Source: Clostridium sp. BNL1100 (lineage in GTDB: Bacteria > Bacillota > Clostridia > Acetivibrionales > DSM-1351). Taken from it: a stretch of DNA of 64,000 nt. This document shows, one piece after another, positions 26,906 to 35,971 of the stretch. The translations under genes were made by a program, and so were the position numbers. Below the pieces are notes generated by a model. The model made no database searches and was not told where the DNA came from. It saw only the letters and a program-made list of their open reading frames with translations. Where the stretch lies: positions 849,501-913,500 of the forward strand of contig NC_016791.1 in NCBI RefSeq assembly GCF_000244875.1. Direction: 5' to 3'. How positions within the stretch are numbered: position 1 is the stretch's first letter; each line of letters begins with the position of its first letter.

Positions 26906-28096
26906 TTAGGCTGCTGAATCATTCAAACCGTGCTTTGAGCTGAATACAATCTTTAATAATGCAGGGGTTATTACTGTTGTAAGTATAACTACAATCAGTG
27001 TTGGAATGTATATTTCCTCGGAGATAATCTTGTTTTGCATTCCAATGTTTGCTGTAATAATTGCAACCTCACCTCTTGAAATCATACCTACTCCGATTTG
27101 AATACATTCACGTTTGCTCATTTTGAACAGCTTTGCCGCTCCTCCGCACCCAAAGAGTTTACCAACAACTGCTATCACAAACATAACAAGTGTAATAAGA
27201 ACAACTTCGAAGTTCAACCCCTTGATATCCGCTGCTATACCCACGCTCGCAAAGAATATCAGTGACAAAAATCCCGATGATATAGCTTTGACATTTTTCT
27301 CAATGTACTCTCTGTGTATGAATTGTGAAAGCGTCAAACCGCAGATATATGCTCCTGTTATTGCAGCAATACCAAGCAATTCTGATATAAATGCCAGAAT
27401 AAGCGCCATAGCTATGGCATAGGTTAAAAGATCCCTCTTGTGACTACTGTCAGCCTTGATTTTATTAATAAATTTAGGCACTATTACAATCATAATTACT
27501 GCAATTACACAGAATACAATTATTTTAACAAAGGTCAGAACAAGGCTTAATACGGCATCTGAACCAGATGCACCGCTTCCCACAGTTTTGGATACAGCAA
27601 GAACGATTGATATGAGAATCAGACCCAGAACATCGTCAATAACAGCTGCTCCCAGGATATTTACCCCGGCTTTTGTATTGAGCTTGCCAAGCTCGTTAAG
27701 TGTTTCAACCGAAATACTAACACTGGTAGCCGTTAGAATTACACCCACAAAGAGGTTTTCCCAGAAGTTTGTAAAAAACAGATACGCAGCCGCTGTTCCC
27801 AGTATCAATGGCACAATTACTCCACCTAGGGCGATAACTAGAGATGTTTTTCCCGCTTTTTTCAGCTCATCCACGTTAGTTTCAAGACCGGCAAGAAACA
27901 TAAGCATAATTACACCCAAATCGGACAGCAACTTTATGTGTTCGGTATAATCAACAAGCTTCAGAACCGCAGGGCCGAGAATAACACCTGCAATTAATGC
28001 GCCCAATACCTCAGGCATTTTCAATTTCCTGCTTACAAGCCCTCCTATTTTTGTAAAAATCAGAATAAGGGCAATATCAATAAGAACCTTTTCCAA
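26906..28096 (-). CDS. CPA2 cation/proton antiporter (Kef/NhaS-like)
   Basis: 396 residues with about 12 membrane helices. Motifs KMPEVLGALIAGVILGP and GAAVIDDVLGLI (ion-binding Asp pair region) mark the monovalent cation:proton antiporter-2 family. No RCK/TrkA domain is fused. A start is not obvious: the frame opens at 28165, but a TTG at 28096 with AAGAAGGTG seven bases upstream gives the typical N-terminus MEKVLIDIALILIF. Its leader has an ANTAR-type attenuator, which places this antiporter with nitrogen genes and raises the possibility that it moves ammonium rather than only sodium or potassium (inference). Confidence 0.88.
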   Translation of the reverse strand: MEKVLIDIALILIFTKIGGLVSRKLKMPEVLGALIAGVILGPAVLKLVDYTEHIKLLSDLGVIMLMFLAGLETNVDELKKAGKTSLVIALGGVIVPLILGTAAAYLFFTNFWENLFVGVILTATSVSISVETLNELGKLNTKAGVNILGAAVIDDVLGLILISIVLAVSKTVGSGASGSDAVLSLVLTFVKIIVFCVIAVIMIVIVPKFINKIKADSSHKRDLLTYAIAMALILAFISELLGIAAITGAYICGLTLSQFIHREYIEKNVKAISSGFLSLIFFASVGIAADIKGLNFEVVLITLVMFVIAVVGKLFGCGGAAKLFKMSKRECIQIGVGMISRGEVAIITANIGMQNKIISEEIYIPTLIVVILTTVITPALLKIVFSSKHGLNDSAA

Positions 28097-28170
28097 GTTT
28101 ACACCTTCTTTACTATTATTAATCTTTGAATATTCATTCAACATTATGTATTGTGAATTTTCCATTTGAC

Positions 28171-28279
28171 ATAAATAAAAGGAAAGTCACTAACGGACTT
28201 CCCTCGTTGGAAGACAGAAAACACTTATCAACAGAAATCTCACAGTGCTATTATACCATGTTAATCCATAAATCAACAA
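28171..28279 (-). promoter_or_regulatory. ANTAR-type antitermination leader of the antiporter gene
   Basis: On the minus strand: -35 TTGTTG (28274-28279), 18 bp, extended -10 TGGTATAAT (TATAAT at 28250-28255). Downstream is hairpin CTTCC-AACGAG-GGAAG (28198-28213), with loop A1 and G4. Its 3' arm begins terminator stem GGGAAGTCC/GGACTTTCC-type pairing (28181-28203), followed by TTTTATTT. This is the same layout as the nitrogen-gene leaders in the window. Confidence 0.75.
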
Positions 28280-28377
28280 GTCCCTTTGATTTTTGGTATC
28301 TTTTATTTTTTGTAATACTCATGCATATATTAGAAATATAATCCATATTATCAGGCTTACACTAAAGGAGTGAACTT

Positions 28378-29160
28378 ATGCTTGAAATGACAGATGTTAG
28401 TGTTTACTATGAATCAAAGGGAAAGAAACATTCTGCCGCAGGGCCTATAACTTTACAGGTGGCCAATAGTGAAACTTGTGCGATAATTGGTCCGTCTGGC
28501 TGTGGGAAAACAAGTTTGCTTCGAATTATGGCAGGAGTCCAAAGCAACTTTACGGGTAGTTTAAGGCTAGACGGAGAGGATTTAAAGCCAAACTTACACA
28601 GAATTGCATATATTCCTCAGAATAGCGGATTTCTGAGATGGAAAACCATCCGTAATAACTGCCTGCTGCCTGTAAAAATTAGAAAGCTTCCTTTGGATAG
28701 GGAAGTTTATTCAAGACTGCTAGAAATAACCCGAAGAATGGAAATAGAAGATATAATGGACCGGTATCCTTCACAAGTTAGCGGAGGACAGCTTCAAAGG
28801 GCTGCAGTGGCTAGAAGTCTTATGATAAAGCCGGATTTATTGTTACTGGATGAACCTTTTTCGGCATTAGATGCCCTAACACGTGAATATGCACAAAATA
28901 TGTTACGTTGTGTTCTAAGGGATTTCAAGGCTACGGCAGTACTTGTTACACATAGTATAGAAGAGGCTGTCTTTTTGGCTGACAGGGTAATTGTACTTTC
29001 AGCCTCTCCGGGAAAGATTATTGCTGATATTACAACTTTAAGTAGTGAATATGACGATAGGTCGGCAGTCCGTTACACAAAGCTTGCGGCAATAGTAAGA
29101 CAGCTGATAAAGGAAGAATGGGAGGGGTACGGTGAAGAAGAAAGTAACAGTGTATGCTGA
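28378..29160 (+). CDS. ABC transporter ATP-binding protein (nitrate/sulfonate/taurine type)
   Basis: 260 residues. Walker A GPSGCGKTS, Q-loop YIPQNSGFL, signature SGGQLQRAA, Walker B LLLLDEPFSALD and switch His VTHS are all intact. The short spacing and the ending SASPGKIIADI are typical of SsuB/TauB-type ATPases. It overlaps the permease gene by 29 bp, so they are one operon. With the lipoprotein at 22897 it would make a full importer; no hint of the substrate is visible. Confidence 0.93.
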   Translation: MLEMTDVSVYYESKGKKHSAAGPITLQVANSETCAIIGPSGCGKTSLLRIMAGVQSNFTGSLRLDGEDLKPNLHRIAYIPQNSGFLRWKTIRNNCLLPVKIRKLPLDREVYSRLLEITRRMEIEDIMDRYPSQVSGGQLQRAAVARSLMIKPDLLLLDEPFSALDALTREYAQNMLRCVLRDFKATAVLVTHSIEEAVFLADRVIVLSASPGKIIADITTLSSEYDDRSAVRYTKLAAIVRQLIKEEWEGYGEEESNSVC

Positions 29161-29866
29161 GGGTATGTTATTTATAAATTTGATATGGTATGCAATATAC
29201 TTAACATTTCGAACAAGGATAATTCCCAACCCTATAAGGGTATACAGGAGTTTTTATTTATTTTTTCAAGAGGCCATGTTCCTGCATATAAGTATAAGCC
29301 TTTGGAGGGTATTTGCCGGAGTAACAATAGCACTTTTACTGGGGTCATTAATAGGGTATAAAATGGCTGTATCGGAAATGTGGAATAAAATTCTTAACCC
29401 ATTGGTATTTTTCACATATCCTGTTCCAAAAACAGCACTGCTTCCTATAATTATGACTATATTCGGTTTGGGAGGGGCTTCCAAAATAATTCTTATAACA
29501 ATGATAATTATCTTTCAAATAATAATAACCGTAAGAGATTCCGTTGTCGGCATAGATAAAGAGTGTATCTACAATATAAGAAGCATGGGGGCATCCCAAG
29601 GGCAGATTCTGTACCATATTGTGGTACCTGAAATCATACCGGGTATATTAACCAGCTTGCGTGTAACAATAGGCTCTGCACTGTCTGTTCTTTTTTTCTG
29701 CGAGGCTTATGGTACTTCATGGGGGATGGGGTACTATATTCTTGATGCCTGGACCAGAATAGATTATATCAGTATGTACAAGGGAATTTTAGTGTTGTCT
29801 TCTGTAGGGATAGCACTGTTTTTCTTGATTGATCTATTAGAACAAAAAATAGTCAAATGGAGATAA
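29132..29866 (+). CDS. ABC transporter permease (SsuC/TauC type)
   Basis: 244 residues with about six membrane helices. The EAA loop reads NIRSMGASQGQILYHIVVPEIIPGIL. The GTG start at 29132 lies inside the ATPase gene with GGAGGGG five bases upstream, a standard coupled overlap. It forms the channel of the same nitrate/sulfonate-type importer as the preceding ATPase. Confidence 0.9.
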   Translation: MKKKVTVYAEGMLFINLIWYAIYLTFRTRIIPNPIRVYRSFYLFFQEAMFLHISISLWRVFAGVTIALLLGSLIGYKMAVSEMWNKILNPLVFFTYPVPKTALLPIIMTIFGLGGASKIILITMIIIFQIIITVRDSVVGIDKECIYNIRSMGASQGQILYHIVVPEIIPGILTSLRVTIGSALSVLFFCEAYGTSWGMGYYILDAWTRIDYISMYKGILVLSSVGIALFFLIDLLEQKIVKWR

Positions 29867-29964
29867 ATTTCTTTTCACAAGTCGTACTTATGATATATAA
29901 TAATTTATGTCAACTTTTTATTTGGACAAGTTGTATTTCTTATAAAACAGAGGTGTACATAGCC

Positions 29965-31275
29965 GTGAATTTATTAAAGTTCAGGGAAATTTATTTTAAT
30001 AAAAAAAGCCTTTCCGAAGAAGATATGAGGGTTTCAAGGAATATATCTATTTTTGAAGGCTGTACCGCCAGAAGTATTCTTACCCTTACCAGCGGAGCTT
30101 TTTTGGTTGGATTTGCTAAATACCTTGGCGCAAGCAATGAACAGTCGGGAATTATAGCTGCGATTCCGGTATTGGCGGGAATAGTGACGGTGTTTTCTCC
30201 TATAGTTCTTGAGAAGCTGGAAAGCAGAAAATTGCTGACCTGTATGCTATGTTTTATTGGAAGATTAATGATGGGGCTGATGATACTTATACCTTTTATA
30301 AGTCCATACAAAACAGTAAGGGTTCAATTGTTGATATGGGTATTCTTCATTGCTAACTTAATTATGGCTTTTACAATCCCATACGCACAGACGTGGCTTC
30401 TGAATATAACCCCTGAAAGAATTAGAGGTGCCTATTATGGCAAACGGGAATCAATAGTTTTGGGTACAGTTACTGTTGTTACCCTTCTTATGGGACAGGT
30501 TCTCGATAAATTTGAGCAGATAGGACACCAATTTACCGGATTTATTGTATTATACGCTTTTGTTATTGTTACGGCTTTTGTAAATATTATATTGTTTTCA
30601 AAAATTAAAGAGCCGGTTAATCCTGTTTTAAAATCAGGGGTTTCAATTAAGAATTTATTTACACTACCAGCTAAAAACAAGAATTTTATGAAAATAACTT
30701 TCATAACTCTATTATGGAATTTAGGTTATCAGATTGCTTTCCCGTTTACCTCGGTTTATATGGTATCGACCCTTCATTTACGATATGGCCTTGTTACGGC
30801 TATGGCCGTTCTGGCTTCAATTACAAGTGTTATATCCGTCAGATTCTGGGGAAGAATTGCAGATAAAAAATCATGGCTCTATATTATGAAGCTAATGATT
30901 GTTCTACAGATTTTAAGCTTTCTAACTTGGTTTTTCATAAATCCGGACACTGTATATATTCTGATGCCTATAGCTCATATCCTCGGTGGAGCTGCAATTT
31001 CAGGAGTAAACATATCTGTGAACAATTTGCAGTACAGTTACTCTCCTGCCGATAATAAAACGGTATACATGGGTTTTTCATCAGCAGTTAACGGTATTAT
31101 TGGGTTTGTAGGCACTTTAATAGGTTCATTCTTTATTAAGGTAACGGAAACCAGAGGAATTTCTCCGGTAGGTTTTTCAATTGGTAATATGCAGATGCTG
31201 TTTTTTACAGCGGTGGTTGTTTTGACAGTAAGTATTTTTAGCATATCGAAATTCAGAATTAATAATGCAAATTAA
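29965..31275 (+). CDS. MFS transporter
   Basis: 436 residues with 12 predicted membrane helices. The N-terminal region EEDMRVSRNISIFEG and the loop RIRGAYYGKRESIVLG are typical of a clostridial MFS group often encoded near other transporters. The frame extends back into the permease gene, but AGAGGTG at 29949-29955 supports the GTG at 29965. Its substrate is unknown; the position right after an ABC importer may be incidental. Confidence 0.8.
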   Translation: MNLLKFREIYFNKKSLSEEDMRVSRNISIFEGCTARSILTLTSGAFLVGFAKYLGASNEQSGIIAAIPVLAGIVTVFSPIVLEKLESRKLLTCMLCFIGRLMMGLMILIPFISPYKTVRVQLLIWVFFIANLIMAFTIPYAQTWLLNITPERIRGAYYGKRESIVLGTVTVVTLLMGQVLDKFEQIGHQFTGFIVLYAFVIVTAFVNIILFSKIKEPVNPVLKSGVSIKNLFTLPAKNKNFMKITFITLLWNLGYQIAFPFTSVYMVSTLHLRYGLVTAMAVLASITSVISVRFWGRIADKKSWLYIMKLMIVLQILSFLTWFFINPDTVYILMPIAHILGGAAISGVNISVNNLQYSYSPADNKTVYMGFSSAVNGIIGFVGTLIGSFFIKVTETRGISPVGFSIGNMQMLFFTAVVVLTVSIFSISKFRINNAN

Positions 31276-31276
31276 T

Positions 31277-31318
31277 AAGGTGTGCAGGAAGAGGGTATTC
31301 TTCCAACACACCTTTTTT
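31277..31318. terminator. bidirectional terminator between MFS gene and asnB 3' part
   Basis: AAGGTGTG with CACACCTT, and an inner GGAAGA/TCTTCC, form one stem followed by TTTT rightward; A residues at the left foot give U-rich RNA leftward. It separates two converging transcription units. Confidence 0.8.
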
Positions 31319-31320
31319 AG

Positions 31321-31746
31321 TTAAACTATTGTTACTTTATATTCCTTAAACCAGTAATCCAACTGTATCAGCCATGCAATAAGCTGTGGTCTTCCCATAA
31401 GCTGCCCATACCATGTTACATTGCTGCCGGAACGGAGAAGTGGCAGAGTGTCCGGATGCAGTATATCCTTGAGTATGGAATCTGGAGTAGCCATAACTTC
31501 TTCAAACATTTCTGAGACTATTGATTCGTACTCAGGGTTGTGAGTTTTGGGGTATGGACTCTTTTTCCTGTACAAAATTTTATCAGGCAGGTAATCACTC
31601 ATGGCTTCCCTCAAAAGCGACTTCTCAACCTTATTTTTAAATTTTATCTTCCATGGTACATTATAAACATATTCCAGAATCCGGTGGTCTGCAAAAGGAA
31701 CCCTGACTTCAAGTCCACTTGCCATTGACATACGGTCCTTTCGTTC
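31321..31746 (-). pseudogene. asnB: asnB 3' part, separated from its 5' part by an integrated element
   Basis: An open frame of 136 residues starts MSMASGLEVRVPFADHRILEYVYN. Including the upstream codons for ERKDR it is exactly the C-terminal quarter of a glutamine-dependent asparagine synthetase. The matching N-terminal part ends at the same ERKD sequence at 35987-35997. Joining the two across the shared 11-bp repeat keeps the frame and gives about 609 residues, the normal AsnB length. As it stands the fragment has no promoter of its own that I can see, although AAAGGA happens to precede the ATG at 31731. Confidence 0.93.
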
Positions 31747-31763
31747 ACGCAGAGATATAAAAG
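31736..31763. repeat. attL of the asnB element
   Basis: Core TCCTTTCGTTC (31736-31746) shared with the right end, followed by the element-side arm GATATAAAAG (31754-31763), which is inverted with respect to the arm at the right end. Confidence 0.75.
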
Positions 31764-31808
31764 TAAAACATCTGAAAAGTAGTTTTCATATTTATTTTCA
31801 TTTTAGTA

Positions 31809-31878
31809 TTGACTAATTTCCCTAAACATCATATATTATTAAATTAATTAGGTAACCTACCTAACTATTTAGTTAGGT
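31809..31878 (+). promoter_or_regulatory. promoter and MarR-type operator of the efflux gene
   Basis: TTGACT (31809-31814), 17 bp, TATATT (31832-31837). Just downstream is TAGGT-A-ACCTA (31849-31859), then the perfect 20-bp palindrome ACCTAACTA-TT-TAGTTAGGT (31859-31878). Operators at the transcription start are typical of MarR repression, and a MarR gene follows the pump. Confidence 0.75.
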
Positions 31879-31921
31879 TGTAGCTTAAAATACATTTTCA
31901 ATGGGAATGAAAGGGAAATTT

Positions 31922-33514
31922 ATGCAACAACTGACTCAGAAGCGAAAAACCATGGTTATGATAGCGTTAATGGCCACTATGTTTTTCGCTGCAATTAATC
32001 AAACAATAATTAGTGCGGCATTGCCAAAAATTATTGCTCAATTAGGGGGAATGGACTATTATTCATGGGTAATTACAGGTTACATGCTTACCTCAACAAT
32101 CTCTACCGTAATTTTTGGAAAGTTATCTGATATCTACGGAAGAAAGATTTTCTTACTTTCAGGAATTGTTGTTTTTCTAATAGGTTCTTTTTTAACAGGT
32201 GTGTCAGCTAATATTTTTCAAATGATAGCATTCCGTGGGGTTCAAGGAATTGGTGGAGGTATTTTAATGTCAATTTCACTTACGGCTGTAGGTGATTTAT
32301 ACCCACCACAAGAAAGAGCTAAATGGACTGGTGTTATGATGTCAATCTTTGGTATATCCAGTATCCTAGGACCGGTTCTTGGAGGCGTTATGGTTGACTA
32401 TGTTGCTTGGAAATGGCTATTTTGGCTCTTCTTACCTTTAGGTGTGGTTGCCTTAGTTATGATTTGGAGCCTGTTTCCTAAATTATCGGGGAATTCCTCA
32501 GAATGTATTGATTATTTGGGATCAATTTTTCTGGCACTTTCAATAACCAGCTTACTTTTGGGCTTCTCATGGGCTGGGACAAAATATGCATGGATTTCAC
32601 CTCAAATTTTAGGTCTCTTTGGTGCCACTATAGTGGGAATTTTAGTTCTTGTTATTATTGAACGTAAGGCCAAGAGTCCTGTTATGCCCCTTTCTATGTT
32701 TAAAAATCAGGGGGTTACCATTTCTTTCGCTGCAAGCTTTGTTATGAGTGGCGGAATGATGGGTGCTATGTCATATATTCCTTTCTTTATTCAAGGTGTA
32801 AAAGGACTATCAGCAACAACATCAGGTTTATTAAATATTCCAATGTCTCTTATGATGATTATATTTAGTACATTGGTGGGACGTTGGATGTCAAAGTCAG
32901 GTAATTACAGGCTATTTGCTGTACTTGGTTTAGGTATTATGAGTGGAAGTATGATTATAATGGCAAATATGAATAGCATTGTATGGGCTGCTATAAGCTT
33001 GATTATTTTTGGTATAGGTTTAGGATTCGGTATGACAGTATTCACAACAACAGCTCAGAATTCTGCTCCAACTTCACAGCTAGGTGTAGTAACAGCTTCT
33101 TGTACTCTTTTCCGTAACCTTGGAGGTACTATTTTTATTGCTATATTTGGTTCTATTATGAATACTTCAATGGCAAGAAATATGCAAACAGTAATGGCAT
33201 CCGGTTCTGGAATAGACCTTACAAAACTTGATGGTGAAACTGCTGAAAAATTTACAGCTATGGCAAATCCTCAATTGTTGTTGGATAACAACAAGCTTGA
33301 GGCTATACAAGCAAGCTTACCGGAACAAGTTCAAATGTTATTTTCCAAGATGATGGATTTAGTTCGAGCTGTAATGGGAGATGCATTAACGAGCGTATTT
33401 TATATAGGTGCTTTGCTTTTACTTGTAGGTGTTATCCTTTCATTATTTTTGAAAGTAAAAACTGCTGCTGAAGATAATAGTAAAGAATTCGAAGAAGAAG
33501 AATCTGCAGCATAA
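31922..33514 (+). CDS. MFS multidrug efflux transporter, DHA2 (EmrB/QacA) family
   Basis: 530 residues with 14 predicted membrane helices. Motif A is FGKLSDIYGRKIF, and the motif C region is GISSILGPVLGGVMVDYVAWKWLFW, both standard for drug:proton antiporters of the 14-helix family. In-frame ATGs at 31901 and 31907 exist, but AAGGGA at 31911-31916 supports 31922. It is the main cargo of the asnB element and is followed by a MarR regulator that probably represses it. Expected phenotype: export of toxic hydrophobic compounds. Confidence 0.9.
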   Translation: MQQLTQKRKTMVMIALMATMFFAAINQTIISAALPKIIAQLGGMDYYSWVITGYMLTSTISTVIFGKLSDIYGRKIFLLSGIVVFLIGSFLTGVSANIFQMIAFRGVQGIGGGILMSISLTAVGDLYPPQERAKWTGVMMSIFGISSILGPVLGGVMVDYVAWKWLFWLFLPLGVVALVMIWSLFPKLSGNSSECIDYLGSIFLALSITSLLLGFSWAGTKYAWISPQILGLFGATIVGILVLVIIERKAKSPVMPLSMFKNQGVTISFAASFVMSGGMMGAMSYIPFFIQGVKGLSATTSGLLNIPMSLMMIIFSTLVGRWMSKSGNYRLFAVLGLGIMSGSMIIMANMNSIVWAAISLIIFGIGLGFGMTVFTTTAQNSAPTSQLGVVTASCTLFRNLGGTIFIAIFGSIMNTSMARNMQTVMASGSGIDLTKLDGETAEKFTAMANPQLLLDNNKLEAIQASLPEQVQMLFSKMMDLVRAVMGDALTSVFYIGALLLLVGVILSLFLKVKTAAEDNSKEFEEEESAA

Positions 33515-33578
33515 ACATATATTTAATATGCAAGTGCATTAAATGCTGAATTTTATGTATGGCTTGAAGAAAAATACG

Positions 33579-33607
33579 TTGTTTAACACTTGTTGATAAG
33601 GTATAAT
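33579..33607 (+). promoter_or_regulatory. promoter of the marR gene
   Basis: TTGTTT (33579-33584), 17 bp, TATAAT (33602-33607). No copy of the upstream MarR palindrome is seen here, so the regulator may be expressed constitutively. Confidence 0.55.
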
Positions 33608-33683
33608 TGTTACAAATAAAATCATAAGAGCATTTGAATACACCATTACTTTAGATGACGTATTCACGAATGAGGTGAATTTT

Positions 33684-34142
33684 TTGCAGGAACAACCAGA
33701 CATAGATATTAGAAGATTTGTGGAGACCTTTGAAAAATTAGCAAGAGCTGAACGGCGTAAACAGTCATTATTTGGCTTAAAGCAAAGTGAAGTGCGTGTT
33801 TTGCTTTGTATTGAGCAGCTTTCTCATGAGAACAAACAGGTCATTACAGTTTCAGAAATCAGTAAGAAAATGTTTGTAACTTCTCCTACTGTTACTGAGT
33901 TAATAAAAAGCTTAAGTATCAATGGATATATTGAACGCAGTGTTGACTCTCAGGATAAACGAGTCTCTGATATAAAATTAACGGCTAAAGGGGAAAAAAT
34001 AGTACAGAAATTAATAACCTACTTTACCTCTTTGTTTTCCGGACTTATAGAAAAAATAGGAGTAGAACAGAGCGAGACTTTACTTGATTTATTAGATCAA
34101 GTATGTCTTTATCTTAATGAAACAAACCTGGAAAGTGACTAA
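33684..34142 (+). CDS. MarR family transcriptional regulator
   Basis: 152 residues with a winged helix-turn-helix (ITVSEISKKMFVTSPTVTELIKSLSINGYIERSVDSQDKR in two parts: recognition helix near TSPTVTELIKSL, wing near DSQDKRVSDIKLT). A GTG at 33675 could start it, but GAGGTG at 33672-33677 fits the TTG at 33684 (spacing six). It probably binds the palindromes in front of the efflux gene and is released by a ligand of the pump. Confidence 0.88.
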   Translation: MQEQPDIDIRRFVETFEKLARAERRKQSLFGLKQSEVRVLLCIEQLSHENKQVITVSEISKKMFVTSPTVTELIKSLSINGYIERSVDSQDKRVSDIKLTAKGEKIVQKLITYFTSLFSGLIEKIGVEQSETLLDLLDQVCLYLNETNLESD

Positions 34143-34159
34143 AGGATAGAAAAAACAGT

Positions 34160-34196
34160 GGAACTATACTTTTTTGTATAGTTCCCTTTTTTTTTC
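34160..34196 (+). terminator. terminator after marR
   Basis: GGAACTATAC (34160-34169) pairs with GTATAGTTCC (34176-34185), loop TTTTTT, followed by a run of nine T. Confidence 0.92.
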
Positions 34197-34297
34197 TATC
34201 CTTGCTTTGTGTAAAATTTTAAATTATAAGTATGTAATAGGACATCCATATTACCTAATAAATATAAGTAACAAAATTCAATAGGGGCTATTTACAT

Positions 34298-34453
34298 ATG
34301 GGTGTATTAATAATTACAGAAAAGGAAGAATTCTTAAATGGGTTCAGGGTTATTACAAAAAAGCCTGATCTAACTGAAAATGAGTACAAGATGGCGGAAT
34401 TCACTATTGTAAACAATATTATCAAGACCCTAAAGGTACATTCAGAAACTTAA
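34298..34453 (+). CDS. small ORF of the integrative element, 51 residues
   Basis: ATG at 34298 preceded by AGGGG at 34283-34287. The product begins MGVLIITEKEEF and ends KTLKVHSET, highly charged with no membrane segment. It ends 15 bp before the recombinase start, so the two are probably co-transcribed. I do not recognise the family; a role in controlling excision (a recombination directionality factor) is conceivable but unproven. Confidence 0.5.
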   Translation: MGVLIITEKEEFLNGFRVITKKPDLTENEYKMAEFTIVNNIIKTLKVHSET

Positions 34454-34468
34454 AAAAGGAGATATTTT

Positions 34469-35971
34469 ATGATTGCCATATATACAAGACAATCCGTAGA
34501 CAAAAAAGACAGCATATCCATAGAAAGTCAAATCGGATTTTGTATGAAAGAGATATCTTCCGAAAACTACAAAATATATACCGACAAGGGCTACAGCGGG
34601 AGTAACATAAATCGGCCAGCATTTGAAGAAATGATCAGAGACATAAAAATAGGTATTATTGAAAAAGTAGTGGTCTACAAGCTTGATCGTATAAGTAGAT
34701 CACTTCTTGATTTTGCACACATTATTGAATGCTTCAATAAATATAAGGTAGAATTTATCAGTCAGACTGAAAAGTTTGATACAAGTACATCAATGGGCAG
34801 GGCAATGCTGTCAATAGTAATGGTCTTTGCCCAACTGGAAAGAGAAACTATCCAGCAAAGAGTAAAGGACAACTACTATCAGAGAGGAAAAACAGGGTTA
34901 TATCTAGGTGGTGTAGCTCCCTTTGGCTATAATAAGGTTCAAACATTTTTAAATGGCAAAAAAACTTATATGTTCGAAATGGATGAAGAAAAATCTGAGA
35001 TCGTTAAGCAGATTTACAGCATGTACGCAGAGGAGCCCAAATCCTTGGGAGTCATAGCAAGACACTTGAATACAAAAAAATTGAAAACTAACAAAGAGCA
35101 TAATTGGACAGCAGCAACTGTAGCCAGGTTAATCCGGAACCCTGTATTTGTCAAAGCAAATGCGGATGTTTATCTTTATCTTAAGAAAAAAGGTGCTGTT
35201 ATAAATAATGATATAAGTGATTTTATAGGCGAAAATGGCTGCTATGTGTATGGAGAAAGGCAATCAATAACCACCAGTAAATTCACGGACCTTACTAATA
35301 ATTTTGTAACCATAGCACCGCATAAAGGTATAATAACCCCGGAACTGTGGCTTGAATGCCAGTACATAGCCGATGAAAACAAACATTTAAAAAACAGTGG
35401 CAGAGGAAAAAACAGTTGGCTCTCCGGACTAATAAAGTGTGGATACTGCGGATATGCAGTAACAGTCGTAAAAAGCCGAGGACTGCTATATATCAACTGC
35501 GGAGGAAGAAAAAACGGGTTTTGCTATGGAAGAAAAAAGGTTATTTATCTAAAGGAAATTGAACAAATAGTTGAAACAAAGCTATTGGAAAAAATGAAAT
35601 CACTAAAACCAGATTATATTGTCAGAACCAACTCACATTTAAAAGAAATTAATGATTTAAAAATCCAGCTAGCTAAAGTTGATGAAGACATAAGCAAACT
35701 GGTTGATAGTCTGTTAACCTTAAATGAAACAGCGGAAAGTTATATAAATGAAAGAATTAATGAACTGGATAATAAAAAGAAGCTGTTACAAAATAAAATA
35801 AATAAACTTTCTATGGATAACTCACCAAACAATATAAAAGGGGAAGACCTTTCAGAATATCTAAAAAACTGGGACAACTACGACCTTGAACAGAAAAAAA
35901 ACGTTGCAAAAGCCCTGATTACAAAAGTAGTTATCACTGATGAGGAAATTGAATTAGTATTTAAGATATAA
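34469..35971 (+). CDS. large serine recombinase (integrase)
   Basis: 500 residues. The N-terminal resolvase domain has the catalytic serine Ser9 in IYTRQSVDKK and the conserved KLDRISRSLLDF and QLERETIQQR segments. The recombinase domain is at about 150-290, a zinc ribbon CGYCGYAV...CGGRKNGFC is at about 327-353, and a coiled coil lies at about 375-455. This is the architecture of phage and ICE serine integrases. The gene abuts the right att site, so it should catalyse integration into asnB and, with a directionality factor, excision. Confidence 0.95.
   Translation: MIAIYTRQSVDKKDSISIESQIGFCMKEISSENYKIYTDKGYSGSNINRPAFEEMIRDIKIGIIEKVVVYKLDRISRSLLDFAHIIECFNKYKVEFISQTEKFDTSTSMGRAMLSIVMVFAQLERETIQQRVKDNYYQRGKTGLYLGGVAPFGYNKVQTFLNGKKTYMFEMDEEKSEIVKQIYSMYAEEPKSLGVIARHLNTKKLKTNKEHNWTAATVARLIRNPVFVKANADVYLYLKKKGAVINNDISDFIGENGCYVYGERQSITTSKFTDLTNNFVTIAPHKGIITPELWLECQYIADENKHLKNSGRGKNSWLSGLIKCGYCGYAVTVVKSRGLLYINCGGRKNGFCYGRKKVIYLKEIEQIVETKLLEKMKSLKPDYIVRTNSHLKEINDLKIQLAKVDEDISKLVDSLLTLNETAESYINERINELDNKKKLLQNKINKLSMDNSPNNIKGEDLSEYLKNWDNYDLEQKKNVAKALITKVVITDEEIELVFKI

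Noticed and set aside
27456-27950. 164-codon open frame antisense to the antiporter
   Set aside because: Low-complexity Thr/Ile/Ser-rich product that mirrors the hydrophobic codons of the real gene.
28097-28377. Antiporter leader considered as a c-di-AMP, sodium or lithium riboswitch
   Set aside because: No conserved aptamer core recognised; the small hexaloop hairpin overlapping a terminator explains the leader better.
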